Assembly: GCF_010668805.1 (NCBI RefSeq)
Contig: NZ_WUFT01000002.1
Span: forward strand, 124,001 to 188,000
Reading direction: 5' to 3'
DNA length: 64,000 bases
Origin: Rhizobium phaseoli
Lineage (GTDB): Bacteria; Pseudomonadota; Alphaproteobacteria; Rhizobiales; Rhizobiaceae
In this document: positions 33,819 through 42,463 of the stretch, in pieces
Layout of the letters: the number at the start of each line of letters is the position of its first letter
How positions within the stretch are numbered: position 1 is the stretch's first letter
The notes under the pieces: model-generated
The model's database searches: none
What the model saw: the letters and a program-made list of their open reading frames with translations, nothing else
What the model was told of the DNA's origin: nothing
Position numbers and translations under genes: made by a program

Positions 33819-33834
33819 AGAACTCATAAGTTCT
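33819..33834. promoter_or_regulatory. Inverted repeat AGAACT-CATA-AGTTCT in the casR-casA promoter region
   Basis: This perfect 6+4+6 inverted repeat sits in the 163-bp divergent region, 41 bases before the casA start codon. Arms and spacer length equal those of the repeat at 33003-33018. Placement suits a CasR operator controlling both divergent promoters. Confidence 0.75.
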
Positions 33835-33874
33835 GTAATGCGTTGCATCCCCACCCTCTAGCGATGGAGCGCTT

Positions 33875-34744
33875 ATGACGACCATTTCCGCCACAACATC
33901 AATTTCTTCCTATTCCTATAGCAAGAACTCGACATCCGCATCCCAGGACATCCTATCCTGTAATACGGTTTCGGCAAAAAAATCAACCACAAGCCAGCAG
34001 TCCGACGAAGACACGACCAACAGCGCCGAGAAACTCATGGCCCAGTTGATGTCGCTGGCGATGAACGGCCTCACCGGTCAGTCCGGCTCCAGCCAAGACC
34101 AGGACGGCGGCGCAGGCATGGACGTTGCGCAGCTGGACAGCGATGGCGACGGCTATGTGAGCAAGGCCGAGTTCGTCTCAGCCCGGCCGTCTGATGTGAC
34201 GGAGGATCAGGCCGGCACGCTGTTCGACAGTTTCGACAGCGATGGCACAGGCTCGCTGTCGGTCGATGCGCTCACTGAGGCCATGTTCGCCCAGCAGTCG
34301 CAACGTGCCGGAGGGCCGCCGCCGCCGCCCCACGACGATCCGTCCGCATCCCTGATCTCCGATCTCGATACCGATGGTGACGGGCTGGTGAGCAAGGCCG
34401 AGTTCGTCGCAGGCCGGCCGGCCGATGTGACGGAAGATCAGGCCGGCACGCTGTTCGACAGCTTCGACAGCGAAAGCGCCGGGTCTCTATCGGTCGATGC
34501 GCTGACCGAGGCCATGTCCTCTCAGTCGTCGCAACGTCCCGACGGACCGCCGCCACCGCCGCCCGCCGACGATGACCAGACCGCATCCCTGCTCTCCGAT
34601 CTCGATACGAATGGAGACGGGCTCGTGACATTGGACGAATTCATGGCCGGCAGGCCGGACGACGTCAGCGAAAGCCAGGCGAGCCAGCTCTTTGATCTGC
34701 TCGACACATCGGGCACCGGTTCATTGTCCACTGCCACGGGCTGA
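33875..34744 (+). CDS. casA: Calsymin-like EF-hand calcium-binding protein
   Basis: This 289-residue acidic protein has three modules, each with an EF-hand pair. Loops are DSDGDGYVSKAE (88-99), DSDGTGSLSVDA (121-132), DTDGDGLVSKAE (165-176), a degenerate DSESAGSLSVDA (198-209), DTNGDGLVTLDE (244-255) and a truncated last one (277-288). Proline-rich linkers RAGGPPPPPHDD and DGPPPPPPADDD separate them. Length and layout match R. etli calsymin, a secreted protein produced during nodulation. No classic Sec signal is visible, so export would use another route. The divergent TetR gene supports the identification. Loops 4 and 6 are probably weak calcium binders. Confidence 0.86.
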   Translation: MTTISATTSISSYSYSKNSTSASQDILSCNTVSAKKSTTSQQSDEDTTNSAEKLMAQLMSLAMNGLTGQSGSSQDQDGGAGMDVAQLDSDGDGYVSKAEFVSARPSDVTEDQAGTLFDSFDSDGTGSLSVDALTEAMFAQQSQRAGGPPPPPHDDPSASLISDLDTDGDGLVSKAEFVAGRPADVTEDQAGTLFDSFDSESAGSLSVDALTEAMSSQSSQRPDGPPPPPPADDDQTASLLSDLDTNGDGLVTLDEFMAGRPDDVSESQASQLFDLLDTSGTGSLSTATG

Positions 34745-34757
34745 CGACCGCCTGGAA

Positions 34758-34862
34758 CAGGACGATTTTAGGCCCGGTCGACCTAAAATCTGAATCCCGT
34801 TCTTAATTAGAGAGTGAGAGCATGATGCCGTCCGAAACCGCTCACACTTTTCGGCATCATGC
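34758..34862. repeat. RIME-like intergenic palindromic repeat, copy A
   Basis: Two palindromes 30 bases apart, GATTTTAGG...CCTAAAATC (34764-34790) and GCATGATGCCG...CGGCATCATGC (34820-34862), resemble the Rhizobium intergenic mosaic element. About 105 bp match, inverted, copy B at 63341-63443. It lies downstream of casA and may terminate transcription. Confidence 0.82.
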
Positions 34863-35097
34863 TGTCGCAGGAACGCCGGCATAGCCTTCCGCCGAACAAA
34901 TGGTGCGCCGCAATAGGCGCACGACATCAGCGCCCGGATGAACCGAAGCGCCTATCGCCATTACGGGGTCAGTCCAGACAATCAGATCATCGACCGGTGT
35001 GGGCTTTGCCCGGCGCCAGCGATGTCGTGCGCCCGCAATCCGGGAGCTGGAAGCCTGTCGTCACATGGCATGTTCCCAAACCACTAAGGATCGAGCC
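34863..35097. other. Upstream region of the flgE-flgK-flgL genes
   Basis: No convincing gene is present. A hairpin GTGCGCC-GCAATA-GGCGCAC is at 34903-34922. Open frames here show no family resemblance. The flgE promoter presumably lies within it, but I see no clear consensus. Confidence 0.4.
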
Positions 35098-36390
35098 ATG
35101 AGCATCTTTGGAAGCATGAAAACCGCCGTCTCCGGCATGAGCGCCCAGGCAAACCGGCTGAGCACGGTTTCCGACAATATCGCCAACGCAAACACCGTCG
35201 GCTACAAGGCCGTTTCCACGTCCTTCTCGTCACTGGTCCTGCCGTCCTCTTCAGGCAATTACAATTCCGGCGGCGTCCAGACATCCGTGCGCCAGGCGAT
35301 TTCCGAACAGGGCGACATCTCCTATACGACCTCGGATTACGACCTGGCGATCTCTGGAGACGGGTTCTTTATCGTGGAAAGCCCCGACGGCACGCCGGTG
35401 CTTACCCGGGCCGGCGACTTCTCGGTCGACAGCGACGGCAATCTGGTCAACAGCGCTGGTTTTACCCTGATGGGGTATTCTTATGATTCCGGCTTGCCGG
35501 CGGTTGTCGTCAACGGTTTCGACGGGCTGGTGCCGGTTAATGTAGCCCAATCGGGCTTGAGCGCAGTTGCTTCGACCAGCGCCTATTTCAGCGGCAACCT
35601 GAATTCCGAGGCAACTGTCGTCACCGATGCGACGACACTGCCAAGCGCCAATTCCTCTACTGTCACCGACGATACGCAGAAGATGTCGCTGGTGGCCTAT
35701 GACAGCCTCGGCGGCACCGTCCAGTACGACTACTATTTCACCAAGACGGGTGTCACGACGGATTCAGCCGGCGCGGTCACCGGAAGCACCTGGGAGGTCG
35801 CGGTTTACCGCAACGCCGATGCAGCGACCGGCGGCACGACGTCCTTTCCCTACTCCTCCAGTGCGGTGAGCGTCGCGACGCTCTCCTTCGACGCCGACGG
35901 CCAGCTGACGTCTTCGGCAGACACCGATATCGTCGATCCGGTCACGGCAAAGACGATCACCATGGATTATTCTTATTTCACCCAGCTTGCCTCCGACTTC
36001 TCGGCGACGGGCTCTGCCGACGGTCAGGCCGCCAGCGCCGTCAGCTCGGTATCGATCGGGACGGACGGCGTGGTGTCGGTCTCCTATGCGAATGGTGCGA
36101 CCAAGGCGCTCTATCAGATCCCGCTTGCAACGGTCGCCAGCCCCGACAATCTGACGCTGCTCAGCGGCAACGTCTACAGCGCCAACGGCCAGTCGGGCGT
36201 TACCGTCACCGGCTTTCCGCAGACGAACGGACTGGGTTCCATCCAGTCCGGCGCTCTCGAAAGCTCGAACGTCGACCTCGCCGGCGAACTGACCGAGATG
36301 ATCGAGGCGCAGCGCAGCTATACCGCCAATTCGAAGGTGTTTCAGACCGGCTCCGACATCATGGATGTCCTCGTCAACCTGAAACGATAG
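35098..36390 (+). CDS. flgE: Flagellar hook protein FlgE
   Basis: This 430-residue protein starts at ATG 35098 with AAGGA upstream, beginning MSIFGSMKTAVSGMSAQANR. It has the rod/hook N-terminal heptads RLSTVSDNIANANTVGYK, central D1-D2 stretches and the C-terminal VDLAGELTEMIEAQRSYTAN followed by FQTGSDIMDVLVNLKR. These are FlgE hallmarks. It polymerises into the flexible hook outside the cell. A longer frame to 34999 lacks support. It is followed by flgK after 13 bases. Rhizobial main flagellar clusters encode flgE with many partners, so this set is probably a second copy. Confidence 0.93.
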   Translation: MSIFGSMKTAVSGMSAQANRLSTVSDNIANANTVGYKAVSTSFSSLVLPSSSGNYNSGGVQTSVRQAISEQGDISYTTSDYDLAISGDGFFIVESPDGTPVLTRAGDFSVDSDGNLVNSAGFTLMGYSYDSGLPAVVVNGFDGLVPVNVAQSGLSAVASTSAYFSGNLNSEATVVTDATTLPSANSSTVTDDTQKMSLVAYDSLGGTVQYDYYFTKTGVTTDSAGAVTGSTWEVAVYRNADAATGGTTSFPYSSSAVSVATLSFDADGQLTSSADTDIVDPVTAKTITMDYSYFTQLASDFSATGSADGQAASAVSSVSIGTDGVVSVSYANGATKALYQIPLATVASPDNLTLLSGNVYSANGQSGVTVTGFPQTNGLGSIQSGALESSNVDLAGELTEMIEAQRSYTANSKVFQTGSDIMDVLVNLKR

Positions 36391-36403
36391 AGGGAGCGCC
36401 TGG

Positions 36404-37864
36404 ATGTCGCTTACCTCCGCCTTGAACAGCGTGCAAAGTATCTTCAACAATACCGGCCAGCAAAGCAGCGTCGTCTCGACCAATATCGCCAATGTCGGCA
36501 ATTCCGACTATGTCAGACGCGAGGCGTCGATCACGACGTCTCTGTCCGGCGCCCAGGTCGTCAGCATCAGCCGGGCGCAGGAAACTGCGCTGCTGGCCCA
36601 GTATCTGCAATCGAACGCCAAGGACAGCGCGCAGCAGACGCTGGTGACCGGCCTCGAAAGCCTGCAGTCGCTGATGGGCGGCAATGATTACGAGACCTCG
36701 CCGAGCACCTATCTCTCGGCATTTCAGCAAGCGCTGCAGACCTTCGCCACATCGCCGAGCAGCACGACATCAGCGCAATCGGCCGTCACTGCCGCGCAGG
36801 ATCTGGCCAACTCGCTGAATACCGCAAGCGACGGCGTCCAGTCGATCAGAGCCGATGCCGATGCCGAGATCGCCACGCAGGTCTCGTCGCTGAATACGCT
36901 GTTGTCACAGTTCGAAACGGCCAACAATGCGGTCAAGGCGGCGACAGCGACCGGCGCCGATACGTCCTCGGCTCTTGACGAGCGTGAAAAGCTTCTGAAG
37001 CAAATCTCCTCGATCGTCGGCGTCACCACCGCCGTCCGCAACAATAACGACATGGCGCTCTACACCTCTGACGGCACCGTGCTGTTCGAGACCATACCGC
37101 GCACCGTCACCTACGTCCCGACCACAACCTACGTCGCCGGAACGGAAGGCAATTCCGTCTATATCGACGGCGTTGCGCTCGACGCCGGCGAGGGATCGAC
37201 GACAAGCGCCTCGGGCAGCCTGCAGGCGCTGCTGCAGCTTCGCGACGAAATTGCCCCGACCTTCCAGGCTCAGCTCGACGAGATCGCCAAGTCCCTCGTC
37301 CAGGCCTTCTCGGAAACCGACGGCAGCACCAGCGCACCCGGACTTTTCGTCTGGAAAACAGCGGCCGGAGCAACCGGGGGAACACCCTCGGATTCCGACG
37401 ATATCACCGGTATAGCGTCCTCGATCTCGGTCAATCTTGCCGTCGTTACCAGCGAGGGCGGTGATGCGACGAAACTGCGCGACGGAACGATCAGCGGCAT
37501 CACCGATCTCAACAGTTCGGGCGACAGCGGCTTCTCGGACAATCTCGACGCCCTCTATACGGCGTTGACGGAACAGCGCTCGTTCTCCTCCGACGCCGGT
37601 CTTTCCACATCGCAAAGCCTGATGGACTACGCCAGCTCCTCGATCGGCTGGCTCGAACAATACCGCAGCGATGCGACGGCGGCCTCCGAAAACACATCTG
37701 CGGCGCTATCGCGCTCAGACGAGGCCTATTCCAACGAGGCCGGCGTCAACCTCGACGAGGAGCTGACGCTCCTCCTCGATATCGAACAATCCTACAAAGC
37801 GGCGACAAAGATCCTGAACGTCATCGACGAGATGTTCAAGTCGCTCCTCGATATAGCGAGCTAG
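36404..37864 (+). CDS. flgK: Flagellar hook-associated protein FlgK
   Basis: This 486-residue hook-filament junction protein has the N-terminal region SLTSALNSVQSIFNNTGQQS and VSTNIANVGNSDYVRREAS, plus an internal SALDEREKLLKQISSIVGVT. The C-terminal NLDEELTLLLDIEQSYKAAT and KILNVIDEMFKSLLDI are standard. It links hook to filament. It lies 13 bases after flgE and 2 bases before flgL, so it is cotranscribed. Confidence 0.93.
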   Translation: MSLTSALNSVQSIFNNTGQQSSVVSTNIANVGNSDYVRREASITTSLSGAQVVSISRAQETALLAQYLQSNAKDSAQQTLVTGLESLQSLMGGNDYETSPSTYLSAFQQALQTFATSPSSTTSAQSAVTAAQDLANSLNTASDGVQSIRADADAEIATQVSSLNTLLSQFETANNAVKAATATGADTSSALDEREKLLKQISSIVGVTTAVRNNNDMALYTSDGTVLFETIPRTVTYVPTTTYVAGTEGNSVYIDGVALDAGEGSTTSASGSLQALLQLRDEIAPTFQAQLDEIAKSLVQAFSETDGSTSAPGLFVWKTAAGATGGTPSDSDDITGIASSISVNLAVVTSEGGDATKLRDGTISGITDLNSSGDSGFSDNLDALYTALTEQRSFSSDAGLSTSQSLMDYASSSIGWLEQYRSDATAASENTSAALSRSDEAYSNEAGVNLDEELTLLLDIEQSYKAATKILNVIDEMFKSLLDIAS

Positions 37865-37866
37865 TC

Positions 37867-38913
37867 ATGAAAGCCTCTTTTGTCTCATCATCGGCGATGC
37901 AGAACGTCCTGCGTCTGACCATCAGCCAGTCCCAAACCAAGCTGCAGCAGGCTTCGACGGAGGCGACGACCGGAACTTACGCCGATATCGGCGTCTCCCT
38001 TGGCGCCGGCGCCGCGAAAACGATCAATCTCACCAGCGCCATCGACCAGGCCGCCTCGTTTCAGTCGAGCAATGCGGTCGTCGGATTGCGCATGGACGCA
38101 TCGCAGACCGCCCTTTCCAGCCTCAAGGATGCCGGCGACAGCCTGGTCTCGAACCTGACCGCGCTCCAGGCGAGCCAGGATACGACCAGCATCGCCGTTG
38201 CCCTGCAGACCGCGGGCGCCACGATTTCTCAGCTGATCTCGACGGCGAACACCGAGGTGAATGGCGAGTTCCTGTTTGGCGGAACGAATCTCGACAGCCA
38301 GCCTCTGACCGATCAGTCCTCTACGGTCTCGGATGCGATCGTGACCGCGCTCGGCGATTATGCAACCGGCCTTGGAAAAAACGTCAACGAACTCACAGGC
38401 GAGGAAATCGGCACTTTCATCACCGGTACCGTCGAGCCGATGTTTTCCGAAAGCGCCTGGACGGACGCTTCGCAAGGCTGGTCGACCGCTTCCAGCACCG
38501 ACATGACAAGCCGGATCAGCGGCTCGGAAACCATCACCTCGTCCACCAACGCCAATTCCGAAGGCATGCGTTATCTGGCGCTTGCCTCCGTCGTCGTCTC
38601 CGCGCTCTTCGGCCAGGATCTCAGCGCCGGCGCGCAGAGCACGGTGGCATCGAAGGCGATCGGTTATGCCGCGCAGGCGACTTCAGGCATCGTGACGCAG
38701 CAAAGCCAGCTCGGCCTCTCGCAGGAACGGGTCGAAAAGGCAAATGACGCGCTCGATGCCCAGTCGAGCCTGCTCCAAGGAAACCTCGTCGATCTCCAGG
38801 GTGTCGATGCCTACGAGGCGTCGGCACTCGTCAACCAGCTGCAGACACAACTGGAAACGGCCTACACGCTCGTCTCGAAACTCCAGGGCCTGAGCCTGGT
38901 CAACTATCTCTGA
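37867..38913 (+). CDS. flgL: Flagellar hook-associated protein FlgL
   Basis: This 348-residue junction protein of the flagellin superfamily opens MKASFVSSSAMQNVLRLTIS, followed by KLQQASTEATTGTYADIGVS. It has the FlgL-type region TAGATISQLISTANTEVNGE and FLFGGTNLDSQPL, and ends in VNQLQTQLETAYTLVSKLQG. It sits distal to FlgK at the junction with the filament. It starts 2 bases after the flgK stop. No flagellin, flaF, flbT or flgD gene follows in this window. Confidence 0.92.
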   Translation: MKASFVSSSAMQNVLRLTISQSQTKLQQASTEATTGTYADIGVSLGAGAAKTINLTSAIDQAASFQSSNAVVGLRMDASQTALSSLKDAGDSLVSNLTALQASQDTTSIAVALQTAGATISQLISTANTEVNGEFLFGGTNLDSQPLTDQSSTVSDAIVTALGDYATGLGKNVNELTGEEIGTFITGTVEPMFSESAWTDASQGWSTASSTDMTSRISGSETITSSTNANSEGMRYLALASVVVSALFGQDLSAGAQSTVASKAIGYAAQATSGIVTQQSQLGLSQERVEKANDALDAQSSLLQGNLVDLQGVDAYEASALVNQLQTQLETAYTLVSKLQGLSLVNYL

Positions 38914-38974
38914 CGGATTGAAAATGCGGGAATTCAAGCGGCTGCAAATACCGGCCTTAACGAGAGAGCCCAAC

Positions 38975-39298
38975 ATGAGCTGCTCCGAAATCGTGGCTGA
39001 GGCCGCCTTTGCGCTTGCCTCAGGCATCATCAATACGATCCCTTTCGTCGGCAGCAAGCTCGACGAGCAACAGGCCCAGGCGTGGCCGCGATCGGGGATT
39101 TTCACCGATGACGGCGTCGAGATGACGGGAACGCCCCCGGAAATCTTCGAGCTTTGCGAGCTCCTGGCCTCCTACATCGAGAAAGGCTCGTCATTCGACG
39201 TCTTCGAGGTTTTCCACAAGATTGCTCGAATCGACCGGTTGATCGACTGGCGTCAGGGTGCCTTGCTCTCCCCCGAGTCAGAGAACACAAGACATTGA
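38975..39298 (+). CDS. Hypothetical protein of 107 residues after flgL
   Basis: This starts MSCSEIVAEAAFALASGIIN with GAGAGA upstream; an in-frame ATG at 38924 would add 17 residues. It has GTPPEIFELCELLASYIEKG and a final ARIDRLIDWRQGALLSP. The product is soluble and mostly helical, without signal or membrane segment after the start. I do not recognise the family. Placement 61 bases after flgL suggests cotranscription, but a flagellar role is not shown. Confidence 0.55.
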   Translation: MSCSEIVAEAAFALASGIINTIPFVGSKLDEQQAQAWPRSGIFTDDGVEMTGTPPEIFELCELLASYIEKGSSFDVFEVFHKIARIDRLIDWRQGALLSPESENTRH

Positions 39299-39481
39299 TA
39301 GAATAAGAAAAATACCTTCCGGAAGGCGTCGCGATCGAGTGTGCTCCGCCGGTGAGCATGGCAAGGACCGGGCTTGCATGCCGCCTGTGCGTTGCGGCAG
39401 TGTGGACTTTGCCATAGGGAAGACCAAGGACGATTGTCGAAGTCTGCCGGCAATGGTCTTTCACAGGCCGAGTGTTTCTTG

Positions 39482-40345
39482 ATGTCAAAGCCGCGCGCGA
39501 AGCTTCCGTTCTCCGAAGAGACCTTGCAGGCCATGCTGGTCCGCGTGCTTCGCCCGCTGGTCAAACTCGCTCTCGCCTCCGGCTTCAACTTCACCGCTTT
39601 TTCGGTCGTCCTTCGCCGGCTTTATATCGAGGTGGCGGAGAAGGAATTCGCGCTGCCGAACAAGCAGCAGACGGATAGCCGCATCTCGCTGCTGACAGGC
39701 ATCCACCGCAAGGACGTCAACCGACTGCGCGGACTGGCGCTTGACCCCTCGTTCCTGACCGTGGGCGTTTCGCAGACGAGCCGCATCCTTGCCCGATGGC
39801 TTGCCGATCCGCTTTATTGCGATGCCGAGGACAGGCCGAGCACCCTGCCCCGAACCTCAAGCGATGGTGGTCCCTCATTCGAGAGCCTGGTGAGCGACAT
39901 CACCAAAGACGTCCATCCCCGCTCCATCCTCGACGACTGGCTGGACAAGGGCATCGTCGTTGTCGACGACAACGGCTGGGTCCGGCTCAACCTTTCATCG
40001 ATCGTGCCCAATGCCGGCGACGAAGCCCGCCGGCATTATTTTACCCGCAACCTTCGTGACCATATGCAGGCGTCGGTCATGAACCTGATGAACGATCCTC
40101 CTCCCTATTTCGAACGCGCCGTTCATTATGATGGGATGTCACCAGCGCTCGCCGCCCGGCTCGACGAAATCGCGCGCGAGGAAGGGATGGCGATGCTTCT
40201 CAAGCTCAACAAGATCGCCCATCAGTCCATCAAGGACGACCCGGGCGGCCACAGCCGCTGGATCTCAGGCCTCTACGTCATGACCGAGGAGCGTGCGACG
40301 GATCCCCGGGCAGATTCCGCCTCCGGGACGGAGGCGGACGAATGA
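39482..40345 (+). CDS. DUF6502 family protein
   Basis: This protein of about 287 residues from ATG 39482 has a short basic start SKPRAKLPFSEETLQAMLVR, a winged-helix-like stretch QTDSRISLLTGIHRKDVNRL and the C-terminal ARLDEIAREEGMAMLLKLNK. Family members are mostly paired with DUF5666 genes and their biochemical role is unknown. The HTH-like part suggests DNA binding or a regulatory protein. Its stop overlaps the downstream DUF5666 start by 4 bases (ATGA). The family call is by eye. Confidence 0.75.
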   Translation: MSKPRAKLPFSEETLQAMLVRVLRPLVKLALASGFNFTAFSVVLRRLYIEVAEKEFALPNKQQTDSRISLLTGIHRKDVNRLRGLALDPSFLTVGVSQTSRILARWLADPLYCDAEDRPSTLPRTSSDGGPSFESLVSDITKDVHPRSILDDWLDKGIVVVDDNGWVRLNLSSIVPNAGDEARRHYFTRNLRDHMQASVMNLMNDPPPYFERAVHYDGMSPALAARLDEIAREEGMAMLLKLNKIAHQSIKDDPGGHSRWISGLYVMTEERATDPRADSASGTEADE

Positions 40346-41430
40346 GCCCGTCAACGATCTCGAGACGACAGTTTCTCCTGGGCGGAATTGCGCTTCAGGT
40401 CCTGATACCTGCGATAACGGCCGCGCAGCCGACCGGCACCAGCGATCATGGGATCGGCGGATCCGGTCTTTCCATTCAGGGAGGTGGGGAGAACGAAGAT
40501 CACGGTATCGGCGGAACCGGCATCGTCGGGACCATCCAGGGTTTCGGCAGCATCATCGTCAACGATATCCACATACCGTTCAGCGCCACGACGCCGATCG
40601 AGATCGATGGACGACGCGTTCCCGCCAGCGCGATGAAGGTCGGTCATGTCGCCCGGGTGCTGCTCACAGGCAAGCGCGCCGCCCGCATTACGATCGTCAG
40701 CGAAGTCCAGGGCCGCATCGACCAGGTTGATAAGACCGGGATAAGAATACTTTCGCAAAGCATCGACACATCAGATTTGCCAACGAAGGGCCTGCGGAAA
40801 GGCAAGCGGGTTGCCGTGTTCGGTATCCGCAAACCTGACGGCACGATCATTGCCCGGCGCATCGAGCCCCGCTCCGTCTCCGATGGCGCCCATGTCCGTG
40901 GTGTCCTCGTCAAGAGCGGCAACCGCGTCCTGATCGGCGGCCTTTCGCTTGGAAGCACGCATGGGTATCTGGCCGGCAAACAAACAGTCGTGCGTCTGAA
41001 GGCAGTCGCCGATCGATTGATCGTCACTCGTATTCAGCCCGAACCTGTCGTGCCGGGTCTGAAACACGGTACCGTCAACATCGAGACCTTCCGGCCGGGG
41101 GACAGAGGCATGGCGGGTTCTGGACCTGGGGGTTCAGCGCCGTCCGGGTCGATGCAACTCTCCCCCGATGGTCATGGCTTCGTCGATATCGGCGTACGGG
41201 ATTCGAGCAGAATGACGGGCTTTCCCGGACCTAGTCCCAATGGCTTTGGTCCCCGCCCGCCGAATGGTCCCGGGAACGGACCCGGGCCCGATCACTCGCC
41301 TTTCGGCAGAGGCGGGCCGGACGGCGATTTTCCCAATCCGGGCAGGCGAGGTCCGCCACCCGGCCCTGGCGGCCCCCCTTCCGGCTCGGGGCCTCCCGGG
41401 TCGCCGCCCCCCGATCCGGGTCCGCACTGA
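40342..41430 (+). CDS. DUF5666 protein with Tat signal and Gly/Pro-rich tail
   Basis: This 362-residue protein has a twin-arginine signal ISRRQFLLGGIALQVL (about 6-21), so it should be exported folded. It contains DHGIGGSG and DHGIGGTG repeats (about 36-58) and then DUF5666-like beta domains (GTIQGFGSIIVNDIHIPFS and RVLLTGKRAARITIVSEVQ). The last third from about 235 is a Gly/Pro-rich tail (PGPSPNGFGPRPPNGPGNGP) that is probably unstructured. It is coupled to the DUF6502 gene. DUF5666 proteins are exported, of unknown function. The tail length may vary between strains. Confidence 0.8.
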   Translation: MSPSTISRRQFLLGGIALQVLIPAITAAQPTGTSDHGIGGSGLSIQGGGENEDHGIGGTGIVGTIQGFGSIIVNDIHIPFSATTPIEIDGRRVPASAMKVGHVARVLLTGKRAARITIVSEVQGRIDQVDKTGIRILSQSIDTSDLPTKGLRKGKRVAVFGIRKPDGTIIARRIEPRSVSDGAHVRGVLVKSGNRVLIGGLSLGSTHGYLAGKQTVVRLKAVADRLIVTRIQPEPVVPGLKHGTVNIETFRPGDRGMAGSGPGGSAPSGSMQLSPDGHGFVDIGVRDSSRMTGFPGPSPNGFGPRPPNGPGNGPGPDHSPFGRGGPDGDFPNPGRRGPPPGPGGPPSGSGPPGSPPPDPGPH

Positions 41431-41452
41431 AAACGCTGTCACCCACGTTGAC

Positions 41453-41473
41453 AAATGGGAAATTTTCCCATTT
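41453..41473 (+). terminator. Rho-independent terminator-like hairpin after the DUF6502-DUF5666 pair
   Basis: AAATGGGAA-ATT-TTCCCATTT is a perfect 9-bp stem with a 3-base loop, ending in TTTTATTG, 22 bases after the DUF5666 stop. This is a plausible intrinsic terminator. Confidence 0.6.
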
Positions 41474-41520
41474 TATTGCTCTTGCGAATCCTGCTTCGGG
41501 TGATTCCAGGAAGGGTTTAC

Positions 41521-41561
41521 CGATTGGCTAACGGGTCCGCCCCATACCCGCTAGCCAATCG
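41521..41561. other. Long hairpin CGATTGGCTA...TAGCCAATCG
   Basis: CGATTGGCTA-A-CGGGT (41521-41536) pairs with ACCCG-C-TAGCCAATCG (41546-41561), leaving a 9-base loop and one A/C mismatch. It stands between the terminator-like hairpin and a small gene at 41681. It could be a second terminator, an sRNA-like structure or a mobile repeat remnant. No further copy was noticed. Confidence 0.6.
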
Positions 41562-41680
41562 TCTGATTTTCAAACGCTTTTTAAGTCGAACCGTGTTTTC
41601 GCGTAATTTCCGAAACGGGTCACCGCCGACGCGATGGCCCCACCCGAACCAAGTCATCATCGCCCAAAAGGAATCAGAAA

Positions 41681-41929
41681 TTGCTTTTGCTGGAACGCGA
41701 ACCGGATATTTCGATCGATATGGACGAACCAACCGTCGTTGCAACCTGGGAAAACCGCGCGCAAATCATCAGCATAATGAACAGCGCGCTCCAGATGAGC
41801 CAAGAATTCCAACAGCTTTGGAATAGCAGCGGCGAAACCGGCCGGCTCAGCCAAGACGATACGGATAGATTGGTCGAGCTGCTGCGCGAGATCGGCGACC
41901 TCAACGATATGCTGATGCGATTGGCCTGA
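41681..41929 (+). CDS. Small hypothetical protein of 82 residues
   Basis: This starts at TTG 41681 with AAAAGGAA nine bases before it (LLLEREPDISIDMDEP); ATG 41720 is a shorter alternative. It is acidic and helical (NSALQMSQEFQQLWNSSGET, LVELLREIGDLNDMLMRLA). No signal or membrane segment is seen. Family not recognised. It is isolated behind a large hairpin. Confidence 0.5.
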   Translation: MLLLEREPDISIDMDEPTVVATWENRAQIISIMNSALQMSQEFQQLWNSSGETGRLSQDDTDRLVELLREIGDLNDMLMRLA

Positions 41930-42001
41930 TCCTCACCAGAATGATCCAATCCTGAAGGATTGGGATTTCTGCTTTCCCGAAAACTACCCCTAGGAAGCCG
42001 C

Positions 42002-42463
42002 TTACAAAAAAGACGACATTGCCACAACAGCTTTGAGCTTTTGATCGGTGGGATCCACCACAAATCGAAAGGTCTTTAAATGCAAGTAACCTGATGTGGG
42101 CAGTCTGTAGTCATAAACTTCGTTGTCCAACTGCGTAGAACGGCTACGAAAGAACGGAAAGTTATCGGCAAAAAAGACGAAATATTTCGTCTCTGGGTTA
42201 ACAGTATAATTCATTGACTCTATGGTATCAAAAATACGATCAGCTTCTATTATTATCAAATCTTCATCAGCTTGATGGCGCGAAAATTGTGCTAGAAGGA
42301 TGTGTGGATCAAACACATTTCTTTGGCCCGACACCCATATTTCATCACTGGATGACGGCATATCTAGTTGTGTCGTGTGTGAAGTCCCCCCGCTGGGCGG
42401 GGCGTCAAAGGCGAAACCCGAGCGTCCTAACAAATGCAAAGACAGCACGAAATAAATAAACAT
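42002..42463 (-). CDS. AT-rich exported hypothetical protein (orphan)
   Basis: This 153-residue product starts MFIYFVLSLHLLGRSGFAFD, a likely signal peptide, after AGGATAG. The remaining sequence (DEIWVSGQRNVFDPHILLAQ, YFVFFADNFPFFRSRS, YLHLKTFRFVVDPTDQK) looks protein-like, with many aromatic residues. Base composition is clearly more AT-rich than its neighbours, and codon use follows. I do not recognise a family. It may be a recent acquisition. The function is unknown. Confidence 0.6.
   Translation of the reverse strand: MFIYFVLSLHLLGRSGFAFDAPPSGGTSHTTQLDMPSSSDEIWVSGQRNVFDPHILLAQFSRHQADEDLIIIEADRIFDTIESMNYTVNPETKYFVFFADNFPFFRSRSTQLDNEVYDYRLPTSGYLHLKTFRFVVDPTDQKLKAVVAMSSFL

Noticed and set aside
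34859..35101. Possible small gene between the repeat and flgE
   Set aside because: It begins inside the repeat, has no ribosome site and no resemblance to known proteins.
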